The notes: generated from the sequence alone by a model not told the origin. Positions 25,122 through 33,998 are shown, counted from the stretch's first letter. The stretch is DNA of 64,000 nucleotides from Candidatus Baltobacteraceae bacterium (GCA_035502855.1 DATJTX010000031.1:62001-126000); one strand, 5' to 3'. Numbers and translations: made by a program.

Positions 25122-25970
25122 GTGAGTCGCTGGTTTCTCGTTCTCGGTTGCTTCGTTGTGCTCGCCGCAGCGTGTGCGGCGCGAGCTCAGGCGAACGTGG
25201 TTGAGTTGTGTCCGGCCGAGTTTGCCGGCTCACCGCAGGTCGTAGATGCTTCTGATCTCGGCGTGCAACTCGAGTCCGACGGTCCGCGCAGCGTTTCGGG
25301 TTCGCTCTTGATGCTGACGGCCACTGGTTGGTATCAGGCGGATTTTACATCGATCGCGTTGGCGCAGACGTCGGTCAAGGGGAATGACGGCGGCGTCATC
25401 TACACGCGCAACCCGTATCGCTCGGTTCCGGTGTATGTCGGTATCCCCAACGCCGCGTCGGTACTCGCGGTCTTCATTGCGCAAGCGCAAGCCGTCGATG
25501 ATCCCGCTTTCGGCTGGGACAAGCGTGGGATGGTCGCTTGTGACCCGCCGTCCGATCCGCGACCGGGACGTCGCCCGAATCTGCGCGGCGAACCCGTCGT
25601 GACGCTTCCCCCGCCGGTCGCGTCGTCGCTCCGAATCGCCGCGCAGCCGATCGCGGCTCCACCGATATTGCGCGTCGACTGCGACAAGCCGTTTGCACCG
25701 CCAACCATGACCTCGCACCCGGATCTCGAAGTCGATCCAAACGATATCGGCGTGCGGGGCAGGTTCGTCGTGTATGTGCGCGTCGCGCTCTCCGAACACG
25801 GGGACGTGATCGACGCCTGGCCATACGTGAGTTCGGGATACAAGGTGTTTGACGATGGCGTTGTGGCATTCGCGCGGCGTGCCACGTATTCACCTGCACG
25901 CTCGTTCTGCATGCCGGTTCGAGGCTTTTATCTTTACCGCATGCAGATGGGAGACTATTACCGCCGGTGA
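25122..25970 (+). CDS. secreted protein with TonB-C-like domain (paralogue 1)
   Basis: The start is GTG 25122, directly before a clear signal peptide (S-R-W-F-L-V-L-G-C-F, cleavage after A-R-A). The 282-residue protein has an N-terminal domain (residues about 30-160) with F-G-W-D-K-R-G, a Pro-rich linker, and a C-terminal domain of about 90 residues (V-V-Y-V-R-V-A-L-S, D-V-I-D-A-W, S-S-G-Y-K-V-F-D-D, A-R-S-F-C) that looks like the TonB C-terminal / energy-transducer fold. There is no N-terminal membrane anchor of TonB type, so it is probably periplasmic. The next gene, overlapping by 3 bases, is a diverged copy with the same layout. Confidence 0.65.
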   Translation: MSRWFLVLGCFVVLAAACAARAQANVVELCPAEFAGSPQVVDASDLGVQLESDGPRSVSGSLLMLTATGWYQADFTSIALAQTSVKGNDGGVIYTRNPYRSVPVYVGIPNAASVLAVFIAQAQAVDDPAFGWDKRGMVACDPPSDPRPGRRPNLRGEPVVTLPPPVASSLRIAAQPIAAPPILRVDCDKPFAPPTMTSHPDLEVDPNDIGVRGRFVVYVRVALSEHGDVIDAWPYVSSGYKVFDDGVVAFARRATYSPARSFCMPVRGFYLYRMQMGDYYRR

Positions 25971-26824
25971 AACGCCTTTGCATCGTCATCGCGTGTGTCC
26001 TCGCACTCGGAGCGGCTTGCGGCGCTCGCGCGCTCGCGCTCACGGAGTATTGTCCAGCGAGCGCGGGTGTCTTCACCGCGCTCGGCGGGGGACACGCAGA
26101 CACGCTTTATTCCTACGACCTCCTTGCCGAAGGCGCCCGTAGCGTTCAGGGGACGGTATTGGTCGATACGAGTTCGGGTTGGTTCAAGGTAGAATTTCCG
26201 TCGACCGCTCTGACCGAATGGAAGTTCCACTACCAGGGCGAGTACGTGACGTTTTCGCGGTCGGCGTATGAGTCGGCGCCGCTCTATGTCCGGTTTCCGA
26301 CACCAGTTACCATCATCTCATTTTTCGTTTCCGACGCGAGATCGGATGGCGATCAAAACTTCGGCTGGGACGAAAAGGGCGACGTTGCGTGTTCGCCGCC
26401 AGCCGGGCTCGAGACAGTCCAAAAGTTCCCTCCGATGCCGCTCCCGAAGGTGCTCAATCCGCGGACGGATCTTGCAGCGCCGCCTGCGCCCGATGCCTCG
26501 ATCGCGATTGCATCGCCGACGACGGTGCCGGGCTCCGAATCCTGTTCTCAGCCGTTCACTGCCGCGACTGTTACAAAGGCCGCCGCCCTCTCCTATCCAG
26601 CGGAAGAACAATTCCGCAGCGTGAGCGCGATCGCGGTCGTGAAAGTTGCGGTCAACGGTAACGGTACGCTCGATGATGCATGGATATACTATCCATCGGG
26701 GTCACGATGGTTCGACCAGGCTGCGATCGATTCGGCTAGGAGTTCAAAGTACAAGGGTGGTACGGCGTTTTGTGAGCCGGCGAACGGGCTATATTTATTT
26801 CGCGCGACGTTCACTCCGAACTAG
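25967..26824 (+). CDS. secreted protein with TonB-C-like domain (paralogue 2)
   Basis: A 285-residue protein starting at GTG 25967, whose GTGA overlaps the stop of paralogue 1. It has a signal peptide (hydrophobic core L-C-I-V-I-A-C-V-L-A-L). It shares with the first copy E-x-C-P-A near the mature N-terminus, R-S-V-x-G-x-x-L, W-x-x-x-F, N/P-F-G-W-D-x-x-G, a Pro-rich linker, and the end domain with D-D-A-W, S-G-S-R-W-F-D and A-F-C-x-P-x-x-G-x-Y-L-F/Y-R. The shared layout indicates tandem duplication. The conserved Cys of each half could pair. Function is unknown. Confidence 0.65.
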   Translation: MKRLCIVIACVLALGAACGARALALTEYCPASAGVFTALGGGHADTLYSYDLLAEGARSVQGTVLVDTSSGWFKVEFPSTALTEWKFHYQGEYVTFSRSAYESAPLYVRFPTPVTIISFFVSDARSDGDQNFGWDEKGDVACSPPAGLETVQKFPPMPLPKVLNPRTDLAAPPAPDASIAIASPTTVPGSESCSQPFTAATVTKAAALSYPAEEQFRSVSAIAVVKVAVNGNGTLDDAWIYYPSGSRWFDQAAIDSARSSKYKGGTAFCEPANGLYLFRATFTPN

Positions 26825-26861
26825 AAGAGGTAACACCCCGCTCTAGTAGGTAGAAGAGGGC

Positions 26862-28025
26862 ATGATGACCCCTGCGCTCGACGTGCCGGTCGAGGAACTC
26901 GTTCGCTACCGCCGCCACTTTCACGCCAACCCGGAGCTTTCGATGGAAGAGCACGAAACGGCCGCGTTCATCGAGCGCGAGCTGCGCGCGTGTTCGTTCG
27001 ACGAGATTCGCACCGGCGTCGGTAAAACGGGTATCCTCGCGACGCTGAAGGGCGGGCGCCCCGGTCCGGTGACGCTGCTGCGGGCCGACATGGACGGCTT
27101 GCCGATGGATGAAGCCGCCGACGTGCCCTACCGGTCCACGCGCAAAGGCGCGATGCACGCGTGCGGACACGACGGGCACATGGCGATTCTGCTGAGCGCC
27201 GCCCGCGCGCTGGCGCGTTCGCGCGAATCGGTCGCCGGAACGATCGTCTTCTGCTTTCAACCGGGCGAAGAGGGGCCGGCCGGCAACAAATTGATGATCG
27301 AGGACGGGGCGCTGGAGAATCCGCACGTCGATCGCTGCTTCGCGCTGCACCTGTATAGCGGTCTGGACGTCGGAAAGATCGGCGTGCGCGACGGCGCGTT
27401 CTTCGCCTCCTCCGATCGCTTCGAGTTGACGATCAAAGGGAGGGGCGGCCACGGTGCGATGCCGCAGACGTCAGTCGACCCGATCGTCGGCGCCGCGCAA
27501 CTGGTCACGATGCTGCAGACGATTCCGAGCCGTGAGATCGCGCCCAAAGATCCCGTGGTCGTCACGGTGGGAACGCTGCACGCCGGCACGACCTTCAACG
27601 TGATACCCGACAATGCCGAACTGCTCGGCACGACGCGCGCCTTCAGCGACGAAGTGCGCCGTTCCATTCCCGAGCGCATGGAGCGGATGATCGAAGGCGT
27701 GTGCGATGCGATGCGGCTCGACTACACGTTCGAATATCTTTGGGGTTATCCGCCGACGGTCAACGATCCGGCGATGAACGAGATCGTGCGCGCCGCGGCC
27801 GCGCGCGCGATCGGTGCCGAGAACGTCGTCTATCCGCATGACGTCGTGATGTGGGCCGAGGACATGTCGTATATGATGGAAGAGCGGCCCGGGGCGTATT
27901 TCATCGTCGGCGTGCGTGGCCCTAAGCTCGGCCTCGAGCCCCAACACTCATCGCGCTATGATATCGACGAACGCGGCCTCGAGGTAGGGTTCAAAATGAT
28001 GACCGAACTCGCACTGATCGGCTAG
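26862..28025 (+). CDS. M20-family amidohydrolase
   Basis: A 387-residue di-zinc amidohydrolase of the hippurate / N-acyl-amino-acid hydrolase group. Motifs in order: R-R-x-F-H-A-N-P-E-L-S, L-R-A-D-M-D-G-L-P, H-A-C-G-H-D-G-H-M-A (Cys and His zinc ligands), P-G-E-E-G-P-A-G (catalytic Glu), H-L-Y-S-G, G-R-G-G-H-G-A-M-P of the lid domain, and E-D-M-S-Y near the end. ATG codons at 26862 and 26865 follow AGAAGAGG. It hydrolyses an N-acyl or amide bond of a small substrate that cannot be predicted. It stands alone, convergent with the small genes at 28043-28614. Confidence 0.9.
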   Translation: MMTPALDVPVEELVRYRRHFHANPELSMEEHETAAFIERELRACSFDEIRTGVGKTGILATLKGGRPGPVTLLRADMDGLPMDEAADVPYRSTRKGAMHACGHDGHMAILLSAARALARSRESVAGTIVFCFQPGEEGPAGNKLMIEDGALENPHVDRCFALHLYSGLDVGKIGVRDGAFFASSDRFELTIKGRGGHGAMPQTSVDPIVGAAQLVTMLQTIPSREIAPKDPVVVTVGTLHAGTTFNVIPDNAELLGTTRAFSDEVRRSIPERMERMIEGVCDAMRLDYTFEYLWGYPPTVNDPAMNEIVRAAAARAIGAENVVYPHDVVMWAEDMSYMMEERPGAYFIVGVRGPKLGLEPQHSSRYDIDERGLEVGFKMMTELALIG

Positions 28026-28042
28026 ATTTGTACATCGCTCGA

Positions 28043-28270
28043 TCATTCGTTTCGGAGGAATTTCTGGAGAAATTCCGAGCCCGATTTCATCGCCGCCTCG
28101 AGATTATCGAGCGCGGTTTTGGTTTGCTCGTTGGTCACGTCGGCGCTCTGCCGCGCCTGCTCGATGAGTGTTGCGCGCAGTTTGTCGCTCTCGCCGATCG
28201 CCTGCGCGATCTTGGCCTGCAACTCGCGCGCTTGTTCCATCGCTTTGGTCATGAAGTCGTCGGTGCTCAT
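28043..28270 (-). CDS. small coiled-coil protein
   Basis: A 75-residue, almost wholly helical protein with heptad-like spacing (A-M-E-Q-A-R-E-L-Q-A-K-I, then L-I-E-Q-A-R-Q-S). It resembles phasin- or apolipoprotein-like small helical proteins, but no family can be assigned. ATG 28270 is chosen because it overlaps the stop of the preceding gene in the ATGA fashion; a longer frame upstream is Arg/Gly/Pro-rich and unlikely. It forms a two-gene unit with the protein at 28267-28614. Confidence 0.6.
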   Translation of the reverse strand: MSTDDFMTKAMEQARELQAKIAQAIGESDKLRATLIEQARQSADVTNEQTKTALDNLEAAMKSGSEFLQKFLRNE

Positions 28271-28614
28271 GACGGATCCTCGCTTTCGGTAACGGTCAGC
28301 ACCCATCGGATTGCCCGCGCGTATTGGTCCAGCTCGCGCAGTGCCCGGTCGAACGCCCGGTAGGCGGCCTCCTCGTTCCACCGTTTACCCGTGCTCCGCG
28401 ATAAATGTTTCCCGTAGCTGAGCGCCGCCTCCAGCTGCCGTTCGATGGCGGGCCACTCGTCGCGAAGCGCTCGCTCGGATGCGTCGCTCAGGCGATCGAT
28501 CACCGGCGGCGCCGGGAGACTGGGATCGTGCATCGCGCATTCGAGCCGCACCAGCGCGTACTCGCTGCGCGCGGTGATGAACGAACCAAGGAGTTGCACG
28601 AGCCGAACGTCCAT
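28267..28614 (-). CDS. hypothetical helical protein
   Basis: A 115-residue soluble protein, charged and helical, with Trp/Arg clusters (D-E-W-P-A-I-E-R-Q, K-R-W-N-E-E-A-A-Y). No motif is recognised. Its ATG lies only 10 bases from the ATG of the divergent FAD reductase gene. CATAAT lies 7 bases before the ATG, with no Shine-Dalgarno between, so the message may be leaderless. It is coupled to the small coiled-coil gene downstream by a 4-base overlap. Confidence 0.55.
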   Translation of the reverse strand: MDVRLVQLLGSFITARSEYALVRLECAMHDPSLPAPPVIDRLSDASERALRDEWPAIERQLEAALSYGKHLSRSTGKRWNEEAAYRAFDRALRELDQYARAIRWVLTVTESEDPS

Positions 28615-28624
28615 ATATCTTATT

Positions 28625-29863
28625 ATGCCGGTTTCCGATGTGCGACGCTATGTCATCGTGGGTAACGGCTTTGCCGGGACCACGGCCGCCGAGCAGCTGC
28701 GCAAGCACGACGACTCGTGCGAGATTACGCTATTCGGCGACGAGCCCTATCCACTATATAACCGTATCTCGCTGCCGCCGATGCTGCGCCGTCAGCTCCC
28801 GGAAGAAAAAGTGATGATGCGCAACCTCGCAGCGCACGAGGAGCACCGCATCGCCTTAAAGCTGGGAACGCGGGTCGAGGCGATCGATACCGAGGGACGC
28901 ACCGTGCTGGCTGACGGCCACGAGTACCCCTTCGACGCACTGTTGATCGCGACCGGCGGGCGACCGAACCCAGCCCCGGCGCCGGGCGGCACGGGCGCGA
29001 GCAACGTTTTCAACTTCCAGTATCTGGACGACACGCGCGCGATCTCCGAGCAGATCGACCGCTCGAAGAGCGCGATCGCGATCGGCGGCTCGTTCATCGC
29101 CTACGAGCTTGCCGAGGCCTTCGCCTCGCGTAAGGTCGAGACGCATTGGATCATCCGTGGTCCGCACGTGCTGCACCGCCTGCTCGACGACGTCGCCGGC
29201 GAGTTCGTCGATGAAGCCGCGAAGAACGACGGCGTGCAAATGCACTACGGCGAGGAAGTCGAGGAATTCGTTCGCGACAACGGCGTGGTTACCAAAGTGC
29301 GGACCAAGAAGGGAACCGAGATCTCAGCCGATTGCTACGGTGTCGGATTCGGTCTGACGATGAACACCGAAATCGTCGATGGAACGCCGATCGAAGTGAG
29401 CAGAAACGGTATCCTGTGCAACGACCACCTCGAAACCAATATCCCCGGCATCTATGCCGCCGGAGACATCGCCGACTTCTACGATCCGATCCTCGAGATG
29501 CGCTACCGAATGGGTACGTGGAACAACGCCGGCGCGCACGGCAAGGTCGTGGCGCAGAACATGCTTGGCGGCAGCGAAAAATATCACGACGTTCCTGAAT
29601 ATTCATCGCTGCTCTTCAAAGGTCAGACGATCACGCAGTTCGGACTCTCGCCCGACCTGCAGCCGCAGCTCGAGGTCGCCCGCAAAGTCGATCGCGAGAA
29701 GCGCTGGTACCGCGCCTTATTCTTCTGGCAGGACCGTCTGGTCGGCGGGATCATGCTCGGCAAAGGCAACCGCGCCGGCAAACGCAAGTACGTCGAGGCG
29801 ATCAAGAGTAAAGAGCGCTTTCCCAAACCCCAGTGGGAATCCATGCTCGACTGGACGGCCTAA
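28625..29863 (+). CDS. FAD-dependent NAD(P)H oxidoreductase (NirB-N / rubredoxin reductase-like)
   Basis: A 412-residue flavoprotein with two dinucleotide-binding motifs: G-N-G-F-A-G near the N-terminus for FAD and A-I-G-G-S-F-I-A-Y for NAD(P)H. It also has L-I-A-T-G-G-R-P-N and the second FAD motif G-I-Y-A-A-G-D-I-A-D. The C-terminal 80 residues match the small domain of NirB-N-type reductases. Partner proteins (rubredoxin, ferredoxin, Rieske) are absent, so the electron acceptor is unknown. A start at 28625 gives the FAD motif at the right distance. A family repeat begins one base after its stop. Confidence 0.85.
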   Translation: MPVSDVRRYVIVGNGFAGTTAAEQLRKHDDSCEITLFGDEPYPLYNRISLPPMLRRQLPEEKVMMRNLAAHEEHRIALKLGTRVEAIDTEGRTVLADGHEYPFDALLIATGGRPNPAPAPGGTGASNVFNFQYLDDTRAISEQIDRSKSAIAIGGSFIAYELAEAFASRKVETHWIIRGPHVLHRLLDDVAGEFVDEAAKNDGVQMHYGEEVEEFVRDNGVVTKVRTKKGTEISADCYGVGFGLTMNTEIVDGTPIEVSRNGILCNDHLETNIPGIYAAGDIADFYDPILEMRYRMGTWNNAGAHGKVVAQNMLGGSEKYHDVPEYSSLLFKGQTITQFGLSPDLQPQLEVARKVDREKRWYRALFFWQDRLVGGIMLGKGNRAGKRKYVEAIKSKERFPKPQWESMLDWTA

Positions 29864-29864
29864 C

Positions 29865-29936
29865 CTTGTCATCCCGGGCCCTTCGACTCGCTGCGCTCGC
29901 TCAGGACAGGCTCCGCGAAGCGTAGTCGAGGGACCG
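29865..29936 (+). repeat. 3'-end repeat, TGTCATCCCGGGC family (copy 2, longest)
   Basis: Beginning one base after the stop of the FAD reductase gene, it opens CTTGTCATCCCGGGC and then has CCTTCGACTCGC, a GC-rich centre ending in GCTCAGG, and CGAAGCGTAGTCGAGGGA. CCCTTCGACT and AGTCGAGGG are near-complementary, so the RNA can fold. It contains both the opening seen at 5767 and 35638 and the closing segment seen at 35601. Confidence 0.65.
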
Positions 29937-29990
29937 CGGAAGCGTCCTCTGGCGGCGTGAACATTACGGCAGCGTTGCTGACTACCGGTT

Positions 29991-31241
29991 CTACGCGAAG
30001 AGATCTTGCCCGATGTATTCGCCCGGCTTCACTCCGCGAGGGCAGGCGAAGATCCCACCGCCCGTGTGCGTGGTGAACTGGTTGAGCATGTCGATCTTCG
30101 ACATCTTGTCGAATATCGAAATGAACGCCGTTCGTGGATCGCGCTGATAGCACACGAACAATAGGCCGGCGTCATACTCCATGCCTTGGCGCCATGGCGG
30201 CCAGCGTTCCGTCGTGAAATCAATGCCGTCGTTGTAAGAGTAACCGCGGCGCAGGATTTCCGCCCCGTTATTCGTCGACGGATCCGCCAAGCGCACGTGC
30301 GCGTTCTCGGCGATGACGGGATTTCCGTCCTCATCGGTCGCATCGAGCGGCAACGCATCAAACTCGTTTTTCATGCCGATCGGGGCACCGGAGAGCTTCT
30401 GCCGTCCGATCGTCTGCTCTTGAAACGAGAGCTTCATCTTATCCCAATGCTCGAGAACGATGCGGATGCGCCGAGCGACGACGTAGCTGCCGCCCTGCAT
30501 CCAACGCGGTGCTTCATTGCCCGCCCACACGTACCGATTCGGATCGGTTACGGTTTCCGTTCCGTCTTTGAAACCCATGAGGTTGCGCGGCGTGCCGTGC
30601 GCATCCGGCGGAGACAAAAATCCACTTTGCACCCAACGAAGCTGCGCGGCGCCCGAGCCAAGACGTGCGAGTTGCCGAACCGCGTGAAAAGCCACCTGCG
30701 GGTCGTCCGCACAGGCTTGTACGCTCAGCTCTCCGCCGGTTTTGCTCGGGATCATTTTATCGCCGACGAACGTCGGTAACGTTACAAGCGCTTCGGGACG
30801 GCGCGCAGACAAATTAAACCGATCCTGCCCACCCTTGATGAAAAGCTCGGGACCAAACCCGAACGTGAGCGTGAGCCGCGCCGGCCCGAGGCCGATCGTC
30901 TCGCCGCTGTCCGGGATCTGCGCGGAGGCATCGTATCCACCGCCGGACTCCGGTGAGACGAGCTGCCCCGACGTCAACCGCGCTGCGGCCGTCGTCCACG
31001 TCTGTAGCAGCGTGACGAGATCTGCGCGGTTCGTCGCAATCACATCGAATGCGGCGAAGTACGTATGACGCTGCTGCTCGGTGAGGATACCGGACTGATG
31101 CGGGCCATAGAACGGCTCAGTGTTTACCGTGTCGCTGCCACTCGTCGCCAGCGCCGTCGCCGGGCGACCCAGACCGATGACCGATCCGACTGCCGCCGCC
31201 GACGCCAGGAGCGACCGGCGGCTCAAATTGCCGTTGCTCAT
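29991..31241 (-). CDS. DyP-type peroxidase, EfeB-like
   Basis: A 416-residue haem peroxidase with a Tat signal (S-R-R-S-L-L plus hydrophobic core), so it folds in the cytosol and is exported. The DyP marks are G-F-K-D-G-T (catalytic Asp), the proximal His in A-H-V-R and the R-R-G-Y-S-Y segment. EfeB enzymes oxidise haem precursors or take iron from haem in the periplasm with EfeU and EfeO. Neither is here. Instead the gene follows a secreted propeller (4-base overlap) and an OprB-type porin, so it may act with an outer-membrane channel. Iron control is plausible. Confidence 0.9.
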   Translation of the reverse strand: MSNGNLSRRSLLASAAAVGSVIGLGRPATALATSGSDTVNTEPFYGPHQSGILTEQQRHTYFAAFDVIATNRADLVTLLQTWTTAAARLTSGQLVSPESGGGYDASAQIPDSGETIGLGPARLTLTFGFGPELFIKGGQDRFNLSARRPEALVTLPTFVGDKMIPSKTGGELSVQACADDPQVAFHAVRQLARLGSGAAQLRWVQSGFLSPPDAHGTPRNLMGFKDGTETVTDPNRYVWAGNEAPRWMQGGSYVVARRIRIVLEHWDKMKLSFQEQTIGRQKLSGAPIGMKNEFDALPLDATDEDGNPVIAENAHVRLADPSTNNGAEILRRGYSYNDGIDFTTERWPPWRQGMEYDAGLLFVCYQRDPRTAFISIFDKMSKIDMLNQFTTHTGGGIFACPRGVKPGEYIGQDLFA

Positions 31242-32416
31242 TTCGTTATCTCGACGAGCGCGTTGATGTCGTCCTCGACGTAATACAGAGCACGCCCATC
31301 AGGCGTAACGGCCAATCCAAAGAGATCGCCGTTGCCGGGTGGCGTCTGCGCTTGATCGACATCGAGCCATTGCGCGTAGATCTGCTTTCCCGTAGCGGGA
31401 TCGATCTCGACGATCTGGCCGTTGAGTCCATTGCACGTGAGCAGATGACCGTTCGGCGCCATGATGAGAGAGAGTGGATTCTTCAGCAGACCATTGATCG
31501 TGAGGGTCTCTCCGGTTCCGGCGCTCGTAGTGCGCGTGGGTGCGTCATCGATCTTGATGATCCGATTACCGACGCCGTCGGAGACGTAGAGCGTACCATC
31601 CGGCCCGAGCGCGACGCCGGTTGGCCCGAACAAAAAATTGTCGAGATCGGCTCGTTCCGGCAGACCGTTCGCGATGACGGTTTGGCTCTGAATGACCGGT
31701 ACCTTGCCGTCGGTAATCGCAAGGTCGAGACGAAGCACCTTGGCCTTTCGTACGATCACCGCAGCGCCTGTCGCCGGGTCCTTCACCCGGGGACTCGGAA
31801 GATCGAAGCCCGCCATGCTGATGAACAATGACGCCGTCGTGCCGTTGTCGAGCGTCGCCATATTGCCCCACGGATCGTCGATGTTGGGGCCGCTCCACAC
31901 CGCGGCGACATCGCCGCTGGGATTGAGGACGAAGAGACAGCCGTTACCCTTCGTGGCCGTCGTCCCATCGGTGCTCGGCGTGCTGCCGACGATAATCCAC
32001 CCGGACTTGAGCATCGTCATCGCCGTTGAAAGACCGACACCGCCCGGGCAGCGCGGGTCCTGCTGCGAGAGCTTTGCGAAGAGCGTCATCTTCTTGGTCG
32101 CGGGGTTGTAGTCGACGATCGTCGTGCCGGTGCCTTGCAGGTTCGACACGTTATTGAAGTTGTCGACCAGCACGTCGCCTGCGCTGATGCGGCCGGCCGA
32201 AACGGGCGCAATGATGACCGCATAGGGATTCAGATCACCGTTGTTGGCGACGGTCGACGTGAGGATCGCATGCTTGTGCAGCTGCTCGAGAAGGCCTTGC
32301 GGTGCCGCAGCGACGCTACCCGCGCCGAAAACGCAGATCGCGAGCACTGCGATGATGGCGCTATAGATGATGGCGCTATAGCTGAATGATCGCACGGATA
32401 CCGACAACGGCTTCAT
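31238..32416 (-). CDS. exported NHL-type beta-propeller protein
   Basis: A 392-residue protein with a signal peptide (hydrophobic I-I-A-V-L-A-I-C-V-F-G-A-G, cleavage near V-A-A-A). The mature part has blade units such as G-P-T-G-V-A-L-G-P-D-G-T-L-Y-V-S-D, N-P-L-S-L-I-M-A-P-N-G-H-L-L and D-L-F-G-L-A-V-T-P-D-G-R-A-L-Y-Y. A C-P-G-G-V pair near residue 120 and G-C-L near 160 could form a disulphide. ATG 32416 lies 41 bases inside the upstream porin gene; a longer frame is not signal-like. Propellers of this type may bind ligands or partners; here it is sandwiched between porin and peroxidase genes. Confidence 0.7.
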   Translation of the reverse strand: MKPLSVSVRSFSYSAIIYSAIIAVLAICVFGAGSVAAAPQGLLEQLHKHAILTSTVANNGDLNPYAVIIAPVSAGRISAGDVLVDNFNNVSNLQGTGTTIVDYNPATKKMTLFAKLSQQDPRCPGGVGLSTAMTMLKSGWIIVGSTPSTDGTTATKGNGCLFVLNPSGDVAAVWSGPNIDDPWGNMATLDNGTTASLFISMAGFDLPSPRVKDPATGAAVIVRKAKVLRLDLAITDGKVPVIQSQTVIANGLPERADLDNFLFGPTGVALGPDGTLYVSDGVGNRIIKIDDAPTRTTSAGTGETLTINGLLKNPLSLIMAPNGHLLTCNGLNGQIVEIDPATGKQIYAQWLDVDQAQTPPGNGDLFGLAVTPDGRALYYVEDDINALVEITK

Positions 32417-33857
32417 CTTGCACCTTCTTGAACGGCGGATCGACATTGAGGATCCCCGCCCCGGGATTGAACGTGTACTGGAAGTCGGGTTGCAATTGGA
32501 TCCACGGATAGAGCTGATATTGATACGTGGATTCGACGTAGGCTTCGCCCGATTGCAACGGTATCGCCGGATTGACGTACTGCTGAGCGTACTCATCCGC
32601 CATCAACGCACCGCTGCTGACGTGCGTATAGCCAAAACCGATACCGAGCGTGTCATCGCGCCGGTGTCGAATCGGTTCGTGCAGCGTCAGCCCGGCGTTT
32701 GCGCTGAACTCGATCAGGTTGGATGCGCCGAGCGGGTCGCCCATCACACGTGCGAATGCGCTGACCGTGCGGTATGGGTCGTCGGCTTGTTGATAGAGCA
32801 ATTGATCGATGGTCACATAGGCCGAATAATTGCCTTGATGCAGGCGCGGCACGCCGCTACTCGCCGGGCTCACGAGCGGAATACCGTTCCGATCGATTGC
32901 GAGATCGGGAAAATTTTCCGAATCGTACCAGAAGCCCAATTTGATCGTGCGCGCCAGCGGTTCGGGCTTGTCGCTATAAACGATCTGGCCGAGGGCTGGA
33001 TACGTGTATTGGAGTTCACCGATCGCGAGGACCCCGCCGTTTAGCGGAAAGATCAACCCGTTTGGATTCTCACGTTGCGGATCGCCGACGTTGACGGTGT
33101 CGGGACTACCGTTGAACACGCCCGTCAGAACGGTCAGCGAGTTCGTCGGCTCGGCACGCAGGCGGACGCCCAACGCAGAAAGCGGATACGCCGGGCCGCC
33201 GCCGGGCAGATTCGCTGACGGGAGCATCGGCCAACCGAACATCGTGTTGACGAACAGCGACGCGTTCTGATTGACGATGAACTCCTGATCGAGGCTCTGT
33301 TGCCCTACCTTCACGTCCATGCGTCCGTCGCGCCGTAGCTCCTGTTGATACCACAGCTCCCATAACCGCGACGCGTCGTCGGCTTCGATTCCGCTCGCCG
33401 TCTGAAGAGAACCGAGGTTCGACTCACTGAGGTCGCGGCCGTGAATCGACAGAGCGCTGGCGTTAAACGTTCCACCGAACCAACCGAACCCACGTTGCGT
33501 ATCGAGTTGAAGGTCCATCTGCGTCAGACCATCGTAGTCAAAGCCCTGCTTGTACCCGCCGGTAACATTGCCGAGTTCCTCGCTCGTCTCCGAGGCGGAC
33601 AAGGTCATCCCGTAACGGCTGAGCCAGGTTCGGGCACCAAACGGGTCGCCTAGCAATTGGGTGCGGCGGCGGAGCCCGGTAAAAAAGCCGGCAGGCTGTG
33701 CCGAGGCGCCCGGCGAGGCGCTCGCTACCGGAGCGGGCACGAGTGGCGGCGGAGTAGCCGCGGCGGGACCGCTTGCCAGGACGAGCGCAACCGCCGGCAG
33801 GAACAGCATGGCCGCCGCCATCTTCCAGCGATGGCGGTTCCCAATCTGAAGACGCAC
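32376..33857 (-). CDS. OprB-family outer-membrane porin
   Basis: A 493-residue protein with a Sec signal peptide, a Pro/Ala-rich spacer and a beta-barrel body of alternating residues ending in an aromatic/hydrophobic strand (V-V-G-I-R-A-I-I-Q-L). The W-L-S-R-Y-G-M-T-L near residue 80 and the L-W-E-L-W-Y-Q-Q segment are as in OprB (carbohydrate-selective) porins. It shows that the cell has an outer membrane. It heads the operon porin, propeller, DyP peroxidase. What passes through it is unknown; OprB members carry sugars, but the company of a peroxidase suggests another ligand. Confidence 0.85.
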   Translation of the reverse strand: MRLQIGNRHRWKMAAAMLFLPAVALVLASGPAAATPPPLVPAPVASASPGASAQPAGFFTGLRRRTQLLGDPFGARTWLSRYGMTLSASETSEELGNVTGGYKQGFDYDGLTQMDLQLDTQRGFGWFGGTFNASALSIHGRDLSESNLGSLQTASGIEADDASRLWELWYQQELRRDGRMDVKVGQQSLDQEFIVNQNASLFVNTMFGWPMLPSANLPGGGPAYPLSALGVRLRAEPTNSLTVLTGVFNGSPDTVNVGDPQRENPNGLIFPLNGGVLAIGELQYTYPALGQIVYSDKPEPLARTIKLGFWYDSENFPDLAIDRNGIPLVSPASSGVPRLHQGNYSAYVTIDQLLYQQADDPYRTVSAFARVMGDPLGASNLIEFSANAGLTLHEPIRHRRDDTLGIGFGYTHVSSGALMADEYAQQYVNPAIPLQSGEAYVESTYQYQLYPWIQLQPDFQYTFNPGAGILNVDPPFKKVQDEAVVGIRAIIQL

Positions 33858-33871
33858 GCTGAGCTAGTTAG

Positions 33872-33903
33872 AGGCGAGCCTATGATTTTCATTTTGCTCG
33901 CCT
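33872..33903. promoter_or_regulatory. operator-like inverted repeat upstream of the porin operon
   Basis: AGGCGAGC (33872-33879) and GCTCGCCT (33896-33903) form a perfect 8-base inverted repeat 15-46 bases before the porin ATG. The AT-rich 16-base centre reads AAAATGAAAATCATAG on the minus strand, which resembles half of a Fur box (GATAAT-type hexamers). It could be an iron-linked operator or an RNA stem. Confidence 0.4.
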
Positions 33904-33998
33904 AATTTATTACTACGGAATGTCTAACTTCACAAGAGGCTTACCCTCCCTAGGCCGTGGTTCGAACGACTCGATCGCTGTAAACCACTCCTCCACGG

